Assembly (NCBI GenBank): GCA_025642075.2
Contig: JAODUO010000649.1
Location: forward strand, 188,501-252,500
DNA from: Ridgeia piscesae
Lineage: Eukaryota; Annelida; Polychaeta; Sabellida; Siboglinidae
Direction of reading: 5' to 3'
Length of the DNA stretch: 64,000 bases
The position numbers were made by a program, and so were the translations under genes. This document shows, piece by piece, positions 44,289 through 57,170 of this stretch (positions within the stretch are counted from its first letter, which is position 1; every line of letters begins with the position of its first letter). The notes under the pieces were generated by a model that worked only from the letters and a program-made list of their open reading frames with translations, was not told the origin of the DNA and ran no database searches.

Positions 44289-47126
44289 CATAATATACAA
44301 AATTATTATTGACACGAGACCCCAACCAGGAAGTTAATTGTCTTACTAGCTGCCTTCATTGAAAAGTTTACGCTTAGCCAATATAACATCAATCGATCTT
44401 AATTGACCCACGCCAGAGCCGATTTTCTGATACCGTACTAATCGACGAGACGTCCGAGACTGAGCGTGATCTGTGCGCGTTTGATCCCATTGGGGGGGGT
44501 GTGCCCCAGCTCCTATATATTATCTAATGACTAGTTCTGCCCAGGCTCGGTCGGGCTTCTGCTTCAGTGCTTGGAATGTCAATGTGCCTTGTTTCAGTGT
44601 TTGGCTCCGACATTTAACGGTAAACGTATTATTATAACGACAGTCACACATATTCCACACACACTTTCAATTAATCAACAATTACCGGACACAGTCACAC
44701 ATCGTGTAACTAAAATATTCGCAATTTAAAGTCACATCACCTGCGGGTAAGAATAGATGCAGTTTCGCGTCTCCCAGTGACGGAGGCTTGTGCTACGTAG
44801 GTGCCGTGGTGTGGCAGCACTTTCGGTGACCCCGTCTACATCGTCGCCACTGTTCTTGGCAAGTTCAGGAGGGCTTGTAGCCAGGGAATACAACGGGAAC
44901 TTTTTGTGTGATTAAGTTTGGAGTTAAGGTTATGGTTTGGGCCATATGATATTGACAACAACATAATATTCGGTTATAGTAATTCCCCGGACACCGCCTA
45001 AAAAGGAAGACGCCTGGGATAAGTATGTTTATGATAGTGCCGACACCTGGTGGCATAGTTTGTGTAATTGCCTTGGTTTATCGGGTGAACTAACAACAGA
45101 AGTTGATCGGCTGAGTTTTGTACCGTTTCCGATTAATGGCAATTTCGGGCAAACGAAGGCGAAGCCGAAGCCCGAAGCGAAGGAGACCATTCAACTAAGG
45201 TCTTGCTAGACCGCTACCCTCAGTGTCAGTAGCTTCTACTACACTACAGTAAAGCATGACGGTTAAATTCGTTAATGCGATATGTTCTCATACTGCAGCA
45301 GACGCTAAAAGGCCTAGTGTATACCAGCAAACTTTGACATGAAATCGCGTAATCGGACCCAGGGCTTGCTGTCCATCCAAGGTCGGCCTGGCTAAGGCCT
45401 AAGCCTAGGCCTTAGCCAGGTTAGGCTAAGCATCCTCGCGCGACAGCCCATGGGGGGATTTCAGGCTAGCAAAAACCTCCAATTTTAATTTTAAACGGCA
45501 ACCTCACTGAGGCATCCACATCAAGGCAAAAAAACATCAACAGCATTTACTTGCATTTAAGACTCGATTCTCTATCTGCATCCGTCAAGCTGCTTATAAT
45601 TACCATCATGATGCTTTGTGAAAGATAAACTTTTTGCCAGTCACAGTTTTTTTTGGTTTTTTAACAAGGTTGACACATGCTAACTGACATACATGCACAG
45701 AAGCCAGTCAAAATGTGCAATTATGACCTCAAATATTACAAACACGTGATACCCAATTTCAGAGCTTAACAGCAATAACTTAAAATATCCATTATTTTAG
45801 AAGCCCGTTTTTGCTCCTTATTTTTTTACCTATACAGTGATGTTTTTGCCTACCCAAAATGTGTTTTACCCATCCAAATGATGGGTGGATAGGTCTATGC
45901 ATAAAGCTTTGATGATGCGTAACCTGAATGATGAGCTTGAGACCACTCACTGGCCACTGCACTGCTGCATGGTAGACTTTAGTCTAGTAGACTTAGACCT
46001 CTGACTGCATCCCTTTTACAAAGACTTTCAATGTCAACACAAAACCCCAACTGCCCATTACTCGTGTCCTACTGCATATTCCCTTGAAGCTAGCCAAATA
46101 CATCCAACCTCATCCATCCATCTTTGTGGATAATCAGCTGCCCCCACCAAAAACCCACAACTGGTCATATAAAGCCTAAAATCTGGGAGATTGTCACCTT
46201 TTTTGGAAGGCTGAAAGAGTCACACAAAAATCAGGGAGACTGAAAATTCAGATGGTGCATAGGCTTAGTCCACTGTGAACACAAACCTGCATGCAAAAGA
46301 AAATCCAATGCCACAATGACAAAGCTCAGACAGGCAGGCAACCACTTTTTGGGTATTCAAGTCAATTAATTAAGACTACCCGGTAGATGAAACAGATTGC
46401 ATAGGGAAGTTGGACAAATGTTTTTGTAACATGATTTTTGTTGACTTGGCAAGAAAGTGGTAACTTAAAAATGTAAACTGTTACTTGGTTGATTTTTAGA
46501 ACTAAAATATTTGCAAAGATTCTGCTGTTGACATTTTTAATGCTATCAAAATGACTTTCTAGTCTTATTACAAATACTAACTATTAAACTAATAATAATA
46601 CACTTTGTTATACACCATCAAATGCGGAACTGATGCCCCTGTTACGGGTGATGATATAAGTTGGATATTGCATAAAATAACACAAGAGAGATAAATAAAT
46701 TATGGCTTGAAAAGTATAACTTAACAAGACAAAATTATGTAAATATATTGTAAATCATCACGATGTACATATTAACATGTCTTTTTAGTATATGAATTAT
46801 GTTGATGAGAATTAAAACTCACATCATTTAAAAATGAACCTTTTTAACCTTGCCTGTCCACCATAGTTACTCTGGTGTATCAATCCATCTGTTAACAACT
46901 GAAATATTTATCGACTCTGAGATCAATCGATCCTTTTGTCTTGACGTGCCTCTGACCTTGGTTTCCAACGACTTAGGTGCAATAGAACTAGAAGTTATAT
47001 TATTATTGAAGTGCGAGCAATAACTGCAAATTGCAGGACACAGATCCCACAATATAAATTATATTAACTCAGAAGTTGGCATATCAGTTGCACTGAATTT
47101 TCTGTGATTGTTTTCTTTTTTCACAG
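44289..47126. other. Intergenic between MVP and GTPBP6; CpG-richer part at 44.4-45.4 kb
   Basis: No coding exon is recognised. The stretch 44400-45430 has more CG dinucleotides than its surroundings and could hold the GTPBP6 promoter or 5' UTR exon, but no core motif decides it. A 15-bp stem with 4-nt loop lies at 45387-45420. TTTTTTCACAG at 47116-47126 could be the acceptor of the first coding exon. Confidence 0.4.
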
Positions 47127-47131
47127 CACCA

Positions 47132-49609
47132 ATGAATCCATTACCCTGTCAGCCATGTTTGCGCCGACTTCTGAAGTTGTGGGTTTCGGTGCAACTCAAG
47201 GGCAACTTTCATACCCTCAGAGGGGTCAACTCACCAGCTCTCAAAACCAGGCTTCATCCAGTGATTGGGACATCTCAAATTGTCAGGGTGATTGGTATCG
47301 CTCCAGGCTGCCTGAAGCTTGTGTGTCGGAGGACGCCAGCAGAGACCAGTAGGTCTTTCACCACAAGTCTTACAGCAAACAGCCACAGTGAAGACACTGG
47401 CTGTGAGACCGGGGAAGGTTAGTTTGTGTGGGCTTCCATAAGGTGAAATCATCCGTCACGAAAGGTTACCGGAGTAGTTTGTTTTAGTGCTGCTGTAAGG
47501 TGAAGCCTTTCTTCCGTAACAATGTGTGGTCATATATCAAGATTCAAAGATTAAAACTACTGTTACAGCTGAATTTATAACACGTTATGGTCTTGTATGG
47601 CATGTTAAATTCAGCATGGAGATAGTTATGAGAACATATATTTAGCACCGACAAGTATTTCTACATATTGAACCTGTTGGCCATGTCAGTCCACAGCAGG
47701 TTTTTCCATTTGCCTGCCTGACTGTATGCAACCTTTTACCTCTCGCAGCATGGACATGAAGTAGAATGACATTTAATATGTTCCAAAAGATCAACATATT
47801 ATTGATACAACAAGAGAAAAAATTAGGCAGACCACAGTTAGACATGATTGGATCGATGCAGTATCCCCCAGACAGTGGTAGGTTTTGCAGCAAATATGCC
47901 TTACAAGACTTACATCAACATTTCCAGGTCAAATACAACACTGATGTTTCAGGCAGCAGGACTTGGCGTTATGTCCAGACTCTGATTGTGATCACAGTGA
48001 TGTTGTGTTCCATGATACTAACACAAAGGCGACCTTTTGTTTGTATAATGTATACATATATGTATATATATATATATATATATAATATAAATTAAGTGAT
48101 ATAATTGATCAATTACAAATTCTTTTCTTTGACTTCATGCTTTAAACAAACATAATGGTACATCTGAACTAGTAGTAAAACTAGTAATTAATCTACCTGT
48201 TTGCCTTAAATGGATATAAACTATCTTTCTAAATGAACTAAGCTTAATTACAGAAGCTACACAATGGTAATATCAGCTATGCATTTCTTCCTGATTATTA
48301 CTGGTTAATACCAGAATTACAGGCGAATGCCGGGTTCCCCCATGGTGCTGCCTAAAATCAGTTCTTCCTGGAAACATGCCAACCCTGAATATAACACTTT
48401 TTTTTACTTGATGGCGTCCTGTGAGTTTTAGATTTTGAAGTGGACGAATCTCTTCTGGGTGATAAGAAGTATGGCGAGCTGTACACAAGCAGCTACCTGC
48501 TGCCCACTGGTGGCCACCGAGTATTCGTTCTCCAGCCAGGTTTGTTCAAGTAAAACAAAAAATTTACATTTTGCAGAATCGTGGTGATGGCGGCTTACAC
48601 ATGTCTTTGTTATAGTGTGCATAGAAATGCTGGAATTCTTATATGTGTATTTGTTTTATGCACATGACTTTATGTAGCTACACTTATTCATTATAAAGTG
48701 TTTGCATATGTTCAGTTACCATTTTCCTACAAATATAGACCCATGCCATAACACAGCATTTTATATCAGCACAGGCAGTATTTGCCTGTCTAATAACCTT
48801 AAATCAAGTTTTTTAATATGTTTGGCAAACGTGTATTGTAAATTTTGCAACCACAGCTAGAAAGTAACCAACACTTTACAGGGTAATACTTTTGTTTTAG
48901 TGAACATTAAATACGAGGACCATGGTCTGGCTTGGTTGAGTAGAAATCGCATAATAATATTAATTGATCAATGATTTCAGATGTGAAATGGGGGCCGAAG
49001 AAGGCCAGTTTGACCACGGCTAAACTGCAGTTGTCTGAGGCCTGCGCACTGGTCGAATCTCTGCCAAAGTGGACAGTTGTTGAAAAGGTCAGGTCAGACT
49101 GTCAAACTTATACAGTTGCCATCTATTCATGCCAGGTGATGCATTTGATGACACAAAATTTATCAATAACAATTTTATTTGCGCAAAATTAATAAAGCAA
49201 CAACAATTTTATTTGCGCAAAATTAATAAAGCAACTGACAAAGACTTTAGCATCCATAGGGACATCCTGTATGTGTATGTACCCGGGGTATGTCAAACGT
49301 TTGTTAAAATTACACACTACACAGTACACACTAAATTAAGAAGCACTGCATTTCATCCACCAGAATACTAATAGCAATTCTGCACTGTTCTGGTTGTTGT
49401 TTTTCAGGCGGTCTATACGCTGAAGAATCCTGACAAGAAGTACTTGTACGGCAAGGGTAACTTTGCGGAGATCACGCAGCGTATCAAGAGGGCACGAGCG
49501 GTTACCGCGGTGTTTGTCAGCACCGACATGTTGTCATCTGCGCAGCTGGCTACGATGCAACAGAAATGGAAAATTCCTGTATATGACAGGTGTGTATAGA
49601 TATACTTTT

Positions 49610-49684
<75 letters not shown>

Positions 49685-52600
49685 CCGTAGTGTACTTAAT
49701 AGCGCGCACTACCTAATAGACGCCCACCCCCTTTTTAGATGTGAAACAATCCATGAAAATATATTTGAGTGATGGAAAAATGCAACAGGGTAGACGCTAC
49801 AATTATAGGCAAAGATGGTGCCCAGAATAATGCTATTCAAAAATAATAATTGTGCGTAGGGCAGCCGAACCGTTATTTGTTTACGTTGGATTAAACGCCA
49901 ACTATTCATCGTAAGGTTTCTGTGTGACAACAACGAAATAACATACGATGCCACTTGCGTACTTTATTACATCAATCAGGACAAACAATTACAACGAATT
50001 TGATGGAATTACGCTAACGAATTTGAGTAGAGACAAAGTTGAGATTGTCATCTATTTCACAAATCCATTCCAGACGAATCGCTTGCGGGTGCAGAGTGCA
50101 ACTAGCATTAACCAACTTCGATAACAAGAATAAGTCAGAGTAATTGTCATATAAATTCATATTCAGGCATATGTGTTTTAATTAATAAGCTTTGCTTCTA
50201 TCAATAAATCAGACAGTGGACAATTTGAATAATTGTGTTTGTTATTGACTCATGGTTCTATACACTTCTAGTCAGGACCCCACACATCATTATCGATATC
50301 GTGTATCGACACTGATTTGCCATTTCGGATGTGCATGGCCAATACAGCTTTCACATGCAGTAAATCCACTCTATGTTCACATTACTACATTTATTTGACA
50401 TTATTAAAGCAATCTAAAGAACACGTAGATTGTACCGAAAGCATTACACAGTAAAAATGATGATTTAAAAAGAAGTATACTCTGGTTCATTCACTAGGAG
50501 GCGCTGTACATATGCGTACTTCAGTGGCGCCACATTGCGGATTAGTTACCTACTCTGTTTAGAAGCCGATTTACCGGGTGACCACATTTGACCTACTTAT
50601 TAAAAAAATTAATAGAAGCGCACACTGTGCGTCTATTAGGGACAATACGGTAGATGTATCCTAGCAACAATGGCAAACAATGTATGCAAGTAAATATAGA
50701 GAACATGCATAACCTATCAACACAATTTATTTACATATTATAAAACAAACGGTGATGTCACATTAAAAAAGTTCAAATTTAATTCAGTTTGTAATGGCAA
50801 ATTTTACAAATGGTGTTTTCAAACTCTATGTTAATAACACAATGCAACCAAAAAAGTACATACATTTTTCACAACAAATTATAAATAACGTTCATTTTTG
50901 GTGCCCCTGTTTGACTGCGCCTTCCCATTTATTCCCTGAAGATAATGCCACTTCAGGTGATGTTTTGCAGATACACAATGGTACTACAGATTTTCAAAGT
51001 TCGAGCATGTACAAAAGAAGCCAAGCTACAAGTGGCACTTGCTGAGGTTCCTTTCTACCGGTAGGTTCTACTGTACATCCTGATGTGAGGTCTCCTGCCT
51101 GAATATTACTTGTATAAAATATATCTGCCAGTCTTGAACTAATCAAACGTGTCCCCTTTAGCATGAGAACATTCTGTGTCAGACACAGCCATTGTTTGCC
51201 AGCTTAGTGTTTAATCCTTTAGGTTGAAGGTCCAACAGCGTAATGACATCAGTCGGCGTACACCGTCTGCCATCCACCATCCACCATCCACCATCCACCA
51301 GTGATCACAGAAACTGTTGAAGATATATTGTTAAAATTGGGCACAGACGTTTCTTGGGGTACTGTCACTCTGCACAAGAAATGTAAATTTGATTAATCGA
51401 TTTTAAAGCCTGTTATGGTACTCTAGGGCCTAAGACCTGGTACATTTTCAGTTTTCTTATTTAAAATTGTGTTTTGTTGCTTTTCATCTAGTTCTGCATA
51501 GACATATCTGAGGGTATCTTCATTACACACACAACATTTGTAGCTGACTAGTCTTGTAAGGGCATCCCAGCCTCTCAGGCCTCGCAATAAAGCAATATGT
51601 AAACTGTTTGCCTGTTTCTGCAAGTACTTTTAGCTCCTTCATTGATGGGGCACCTTGACTAATTGCTGTCTGGCAGCAATGGCAGGGCTGTAGCAAGAAC
51701 CCAGTAGATCCCTGTTAAACTGTGTGTGTTTAAGCTATATCATCAAAACTACTGATAGTCTTTAAATGAAAGTTGTATTTATTTTGATGTTTGTTTAACT
51801 ACAGTATATATTGAAAGTGATGTGACTGTGGTGTCTACTGGTTAAAGATATATTGTCACCTGTAAGTGACAAATAAAAATATTCTGGACAATTATAAAGT
51901 GATATCTACACTATTATCTAGCACTCAAAAGTGTATATAATATGTTTATGAAGACAAGTTGTGTTTTAGATCGAGACTGCGAGGCATGCATGACCACAGC
52001 TTGGACAAACAGGCTGGGGGGCTGGCCGCACTTGGTGGGGCGGGGCACACGTTCTTTGAGCAGCGACAGAGGATGCTGCAGGTACGCTGGGTACTTGCTG
52101 TAAACCCTAATAATAATAAGAATAATGCAATTTTTATACAGCACCCAAACCAGTAGCATTGCTCTCAGGCGCTTTATAAGCATGTACAAATAGTTACAAT
52201 TTGATAAATTATTAAAATAAAATAAATGCGTTCTAAACATAGATGTGTTCTAAATATAGTACAATAAAATAAAGCATTTGTTGCATTTCTTGTTATACCT
52301 CAGTGTGCAAAACAATAAAAGTATATGATAAAAAAAAACAGCTAAAATATAATAACATTAATTATAACAACTTATGGTCTCAGATGGCTCTACATATCAG
52401 CTTACTGTCACTTTAATATTTTGTGTAACATTTTGTAGCAATGTACCTTTGCAAAAATATTGTATTGGTCATTGCCAGAGGACAAGACCAGAAAACTGGA
52501 TCCCATCTACATAAGGTTATTGTCAACACATGCCTGTTTGAGGAACAGTGCTGTTCTAAAAGTTTATCTAGCAACTTTAACCCATGAGGAAGCTGAACCA

Positions 52601-53996
52601 ACCAACCAACCAACCAACCAACCAACCAACCAACCAACCAACCAACCAACCAACCAACCAACCAACCAACCAACCAACCAACCAACCAACCAACCAACCA
52701 ACCAACCAACCAACCAACCAACCAACCAACCAACCAACATACCTACCTACCTACCTACCAACCAACAAACCAATCAGTTTTAATTTAACACCACATATCA
52801 CTACAAAGTTAATTCAGGGATGCTTACATGTCACACAAAGTAAAAAAATTGGTTATGAAATCTGAAAATTACATTACATCACAATGTATATGTATTACAT
52901 AAGATTAGCATATTAAAAGCCCACGTTACAATTGAAAGGCAGTGCACAAAATAATGTAAATAATTATGTAATGGCCTGTTTAAACATAATTGTTTTCATA
53001 AATATGTGTTTCTAAGATGCGGTTGGGTGGTCACAGTGACTTTGGTGACCTTGTGGCAAATTGCCCCCACCTTTATAAAGTGAAAAATAAAGTGAATTTG
53101 GTGGGAATGTTTATATTCTTGCATGTATTAGATCTATACGTTGAATGTTTATTGTGAAGTTTGGCGCAACTCGGAGCAACCAGAGGGCGACACTGTGTAA
53201 GGGTCAGTGTCCTATGTGGTTTGATTTTCAGAGTTGCATTCCTCTTAATGATATTCCCAACCATTTTATTTAATAAATGTCATTCTTTTGGCCAATTTTG
53301 ATTCTCTGCTACACTGGACTTGTCTTGGTTATTGCATAAATATGTGTTTCCAATGTGATGTTACATGTTGTCCAGTTCTTCCACAGGAAAAAGAACTGAA
53401 AATCAGGAAGGCTCTGGCTGAAATAAAAAGTCAGAGAGAGTTGCTACGTAAAGGCCGAAGAAAGCTGCAGTTTCCTGTGATTGCTGTTGTGGGCTACACC
53501 AACGCAGGTGTCTCAGCGTGTTTCATCTATTGTAATGGGAGTCTTCTTTAGTGCTCTCGCTGTATCTATGGAGTGTCACACATTGTTCATGCTTTTCTAT
53601 TCTACCCGATGTTTGACTCTCATGTTCTGTTCATTCTGTTGTCGCATAATGGTGGTACTAATACTATGACGCAATAACTTATTGCTGGTGTATGTTTTAG
53701 TGCTTTAATGGAAATGTTTTCAAACTCTTCTTAAAACACATCTATTTAAGTTGGCTTATGTCTACTGAGGAACTGTGTTTTAGGAATCTGTTTACAAACA
53801 TGTATTTATTTTATTTTTTATGACACATTAAAAAAAATTAAATAATGTTATATTTATTTATTTTAATATTTTCTAAACATTGTCATGTAATGTAACTACT
53901 TATATATTCTGATTGATCTTAGTGTTAAATTATGTTGACCAATAATACATATAATATAATGTTATATATATATATATATACGTGTATAATATTATA

Positions 53997-54031
<35 letters not shown>

Positions 54032-56101
54032 CACTTTCTTAAACTTTTGTAGTGATTCCATCCATGTACATTTTACAATGTGCATACTTGCCCATGAACT
54101 ATCTTATCCTGGAAATATTATGCTTTATAAATATTAACAGTAATAACAATGTTAATAAAAAGAATAACATCACTTTGTTTGTGAGGTAAGACGAGTCTGA
54201 TCAAGGCAATGACAGGAGACGAAGACATGCAGCCTCGTGACCAGCTGTTTGCGACGCTGGACGTGACGGCACATGCTGGCACTCTACCGTCACTCATGAA
54301 GGTCATCTATGTCGACACTGTCGGGTTCATCTCCGACATACCCACCTCGCTCATTGATGCCTTCATTGCAACACTCGAGGACGTCCTAAATGCGGTGAGC
54401 TTTATATGTAAAAATGTATACGGAGACGGCAAGATGGTATTTGATTGGACGATGCTGCCCGGGATGAAATGTAAAACACGCAGAGTATTCCCGATGACTG
54501 GATATCGCACCATCCGTGAAACTTAGTTCCGTAAATCTTTTGCAGTTCTTGCAGCAGCATCAGTCAAATTCTTAGATATGTTTTGTTAATGCTCCATAGC
54601 AGTAAATGTGTCAATTTCTGATCCAATAATTCTGAACAATTCCCAATATTGGATTGAAATGGTGCATTAAGGGTATTTACCAAAAAACTGGCTTATGTAT
54701 CTTCGTAGATAGTCAGTTAGGGTTTTGCTTTTGGCACTGATTAATATTGAGATAAAACATGGGCAAATTTATTAGAATACATTTTGTAACTATTCAGTCA
54801 GTACTATAATTGTTTGACCTTTTTTTACCTCTTACTGGCACACACGCACACACACACACACTCACACAGTATACACACACACATATATAATTGTTTATTA
54901 TTGTCACACTGGACTGTGGCATTGTAGGGTGTTCGTGTGAGACACATCGGTTAAAAGACTTCTCCGTCTGGACACGTGTTGTAGGATGTCATTGTTCATG
55001 TGCGAGACATCAGTCATCCCGACACATCTGCGCAGAAGGTGAACGTTCTTCACACACTGCAGGAGTTGGGGCTGCCCCAGCATCTCCTTGACAACATCAT
55101 AGAAGTGTGCAACAAGGCTGACCTGCTGTCGTCCCCAGACAAGTTGTACGTTTTGGTAATCGGCTGGTTTTTTAAATCGAGGGTGCCATTTTTCATTTGT
55201 ACCCTTGCATACATGTTGAAGGTTTACTGCCTGTCAACTTGTGTTTAGTTACTTTATTAAGTTTGAAACAATGTTCGCAGTTGGAAAGATTCCACCTGCA
55301 ACATGTTCAAATGGTAAACAAAACGTCCAGTTTGAAAACAAATGTACACACTTGTATGAAATTATTGTGAGCCATTTTTTAAAATAAAATCATGTGATTG
55401 CTTTATGTGACAGAGCGGAGGAAGAAGACAGCGAGTGTCTGAAGATATCTGCAACAGCTGGCACAGGTTTGCAGACCCTGGCAGCAAGAGTTGAGGAGAC
55501 CATTATGGACCACACAGACCGGTCTCTACGTCACCTCCGTATTCCCAGCAGTGGCCAGCATCTCAGGTGAGTTGACTGCGTCTGGCGGATCAGTAGATGT
55601 CCAGGTCTACGAGTGTCACGTTGCAATTGCTTGCAGCAGTTTATTTGTATATTTCAGATTGTTAATACAGCTGTATTTATTATTATTACATATTCATAAT
55701 AAGTCATGTTTCTTTTGGAGACACCTGCTCAGATGTATACATACTGTGGGTGTATATATATATAATTATATATATATATATATATAATTATATATATGTA
55801 ATTATAAATATATATATATACATCTATATATATCTAATATACTTGCATAATCACAAAGGCAGCATAGGTCAATCACTCAATTATGATTCCCTCAACATTA
55901 CCAGACTTTTTGAAAATATATAATTACATTTTTGGGTATAAACTACATGATACCCATTTGAATTTCAAGACAAATTGTATTGCCCTAGCAACAAAAGATG
56001 AAACTTTACATGACTGGCTTTGGTCTGCTTAAATACAGCAGTCTGCCTAAAGCAGTAGTAAATGTAGCATAAATGGTTAACATAGGCTGCTGTTAAGAAT
56101 A

Positions 56102-56138
<37 letters not shown>

Positions 56139-56147
56139 GCTGTGTGC

Positions 56148-56184
<37 letters not shown>

Positions 56185-56522
56185 CCTTGCAGCATATTAA
56201 ACAAAATTATAATGTGCATAGTATTATTATAATGTATCAGAATTGAAGTGGGCATGTTCACATGCTATTATATAAGAACATATCTTTAGTTTTATGGTCT
56301 ATATAAGACCATTTCATTGGTTGTGACTGTAGACAAATATAGAATCATTTCATTTCTTCCAGTTGGCTCTACAAGGAAGCAACAGTAAGATCAGTGAAGT
56401 CACATGACCACGATACAGAGAGCTTACTGGTCGAAACCGTGATGACAGAAGCAGCTTACGCCAAATTTCTCAGGAGATTTGGCCAACCAAAGAATGGAAG
56501 ACGTTCAAATAAAAACCAGTGA
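47132..56522 (+). CDS. GTPBP6: GTPBP6, HflX-type GTPase, complete, 11 coding exons
   Basis: GTPBP6 is the mitochondrial HflX-like GTPase that acts on the mitoribosome (subunit dissociation and late large-subunit assembly in human). Exons: 47132-47417, 48432-48539, 48981-49087, 49408-49589, 50971-51060, 51970-52081, 53387-53507, 54186-54394, 54985-55145, 55414-55566, 56363-56522. Phases join to 1689 nt, 562 aa; human is about 516. HflX N-domain signs: [12 protein letters not shown] (exon 3), [11 protein letters not shown] (exon 4), a helical linker [14 protein letters not shown] (exon 7). GTPase signs: P-loop GYTNAGKTS split across exons 7 and 8 (residues about 330-338), [22 protein letters not shown] (379), NKAD (448), SAT (471). 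The N-terminus [17 protein letters not shown] lacks acids and is Arg-rich, as in a mitochondrial targeting sequence. The start could move if a 5' exon exists. AATAAA follows at 56635. Confidence 0.95.
49613..49681. repeat. (TA)n microsatellite
   Basis: Alternating TA just downstream of GTPBP6 exon 4, immediately before the repeat element at 49684. Confidence 0.93.
49684..50652. mobile_element. Probable non-autonomous DNA element in GTPBP6 intron 4
   Basis: The left end reads CCGTAGTGTACTTAATAG followed by CGCGCAC and CTAATAGACGCCCACC. The reversed right end reads CCGTATTGTCCCTAATAGAC followed by GCACAGTGTGCGC. The match is imperfect but runs over about 30 bp, consistent with diverged terminal inverted repeats about 970 bp apart. 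Interior text has no ORF of note. The superfamily is not assignable and no clear target duplication is visible. Confidence 0.55.
52100..52190. repeat. Dispersed 'TTTATACAGC' repeat with TAA microsatellite, copy 2
   Basis: AATAATAATAAGAATAATGC, then TTTTTATACAGCACCCAAAC and CTCTCAGGCGCTTTATAAGC. It has the same design as 25400-25495. It lies in GTPBP6 intron 6. Confidence 0.55.
52596..52738. repeat. (AACC)n tetranucleotide array, about 35 copies
   Basis: Perfect AACC/CCAA repeats followed by CTAC repeats to 52759, in GTPBP6 intron 6. The Asn-Gln-Pro-Thr reading frames are artefacts. Confidence 0.97.
53930..54030. repeat. (TA)n microsatellite
   Basis: Two TA runs in GTPBP6 intron 7. Further short TA and CA tracts occur at 54842-54890, 55757-55830 and 56101-56184. 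Confidence 0.85.
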
Positions 56523-56634
56523 CTGCTCATTAAGAGGTTTTTCTACTTGTTTATACTGAAGCTTAGTTGTGTGGCCCTGGCACTAATTATAAACACTTTC
56601 ATTATATATGAATTGCACAACCACAGTGATTGTA

Positions 56635-56640
56635 AATAAA
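56635..56640 (+). terminator. Polyadenylation signal of GTPBP6
   Basis: AATAAA lies 113 nt after the stop codon, with TG-rich sequence (GATGGTGATGGTAGTTG) 15-30 nt further on, as expected for a cleavage site. Confidence 0.65.
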
Positions 56641-56790
56641 TGTATATAGACATGATGGTGATGGTAGTTGTCATGTATTCTTTGCTAATTTAAAGAATAA
56701 TCAGGTGTGGAATCAGGTATGGGTTTTGTAATTAGTTTATTATATCTAAAAAACTTTACCTCTAATTAAATATGGAGCATAGATCAATGT

Positions 56791-57170
56791 TGCAAAAGAT
56801 CGTTAATATACAATTAATTATAGTATAATTGTACCAGAAACACTCCACGTTGGAATCAGGGGCGCTGCCATCTTGAGACTTATGCGCCAGTGACGTAAAC
56901 CGCTTGCATCACTGGGCCATGCACGTTCGAAAATTCTATGTCTGTCCAATGGTATTTGATGTATCTAGTACGTCGCGGACTGCTTACGTCACAATTATTA
57001 GCGAAGATTCCGCCAATCCTCGCCTTTTTCAACAATGCGCCAGTGACGTAAACGATTTGGCTTACGTCACTGGCGCATAAGTCTCAAGATGGCAGCGCCT
57101 TGAATCTAAGATAGCATGTTTCTGATACCATTAAACTATTACTAATTGTTTATTAACGATCTTTGTCCAC
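56791..57170. mobile_element. Foldback element with long nested inverted repeats
   Basis: Outer arms: AAGATCGTTAATATACAATT on the left against AAGATCGTTAATAAACAATT reversed from the right, continuing to CAGAAACA. Inner arms: a perfect 38-bp inverted repeat at 56861-56898 and 57062-57099 (starts GGCGCTGCCATCTTGAGACT). A further TGCGCCAGTGACGTAAAC copy at about 57036-57053 makes a second hairpin. No coding capacity is seen. Its overall form is that of a foldback MITE just beyond GTPBP6. Confidence 0.85.

Noticed and set aside
47104..47352. Alternative ORF overlapping GTPBP6 exon 1
   Set aside because: It is a shifted frame of the exon. The chosen frame alone continues in phase through all later exons.
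52413..52865. Asn-Gln-Pro-Thr and Trp-Leu-Val-Gly repeat ORFs
   Set aside because: Translation of the (AACC)n array inside a GTPBP6 intron.
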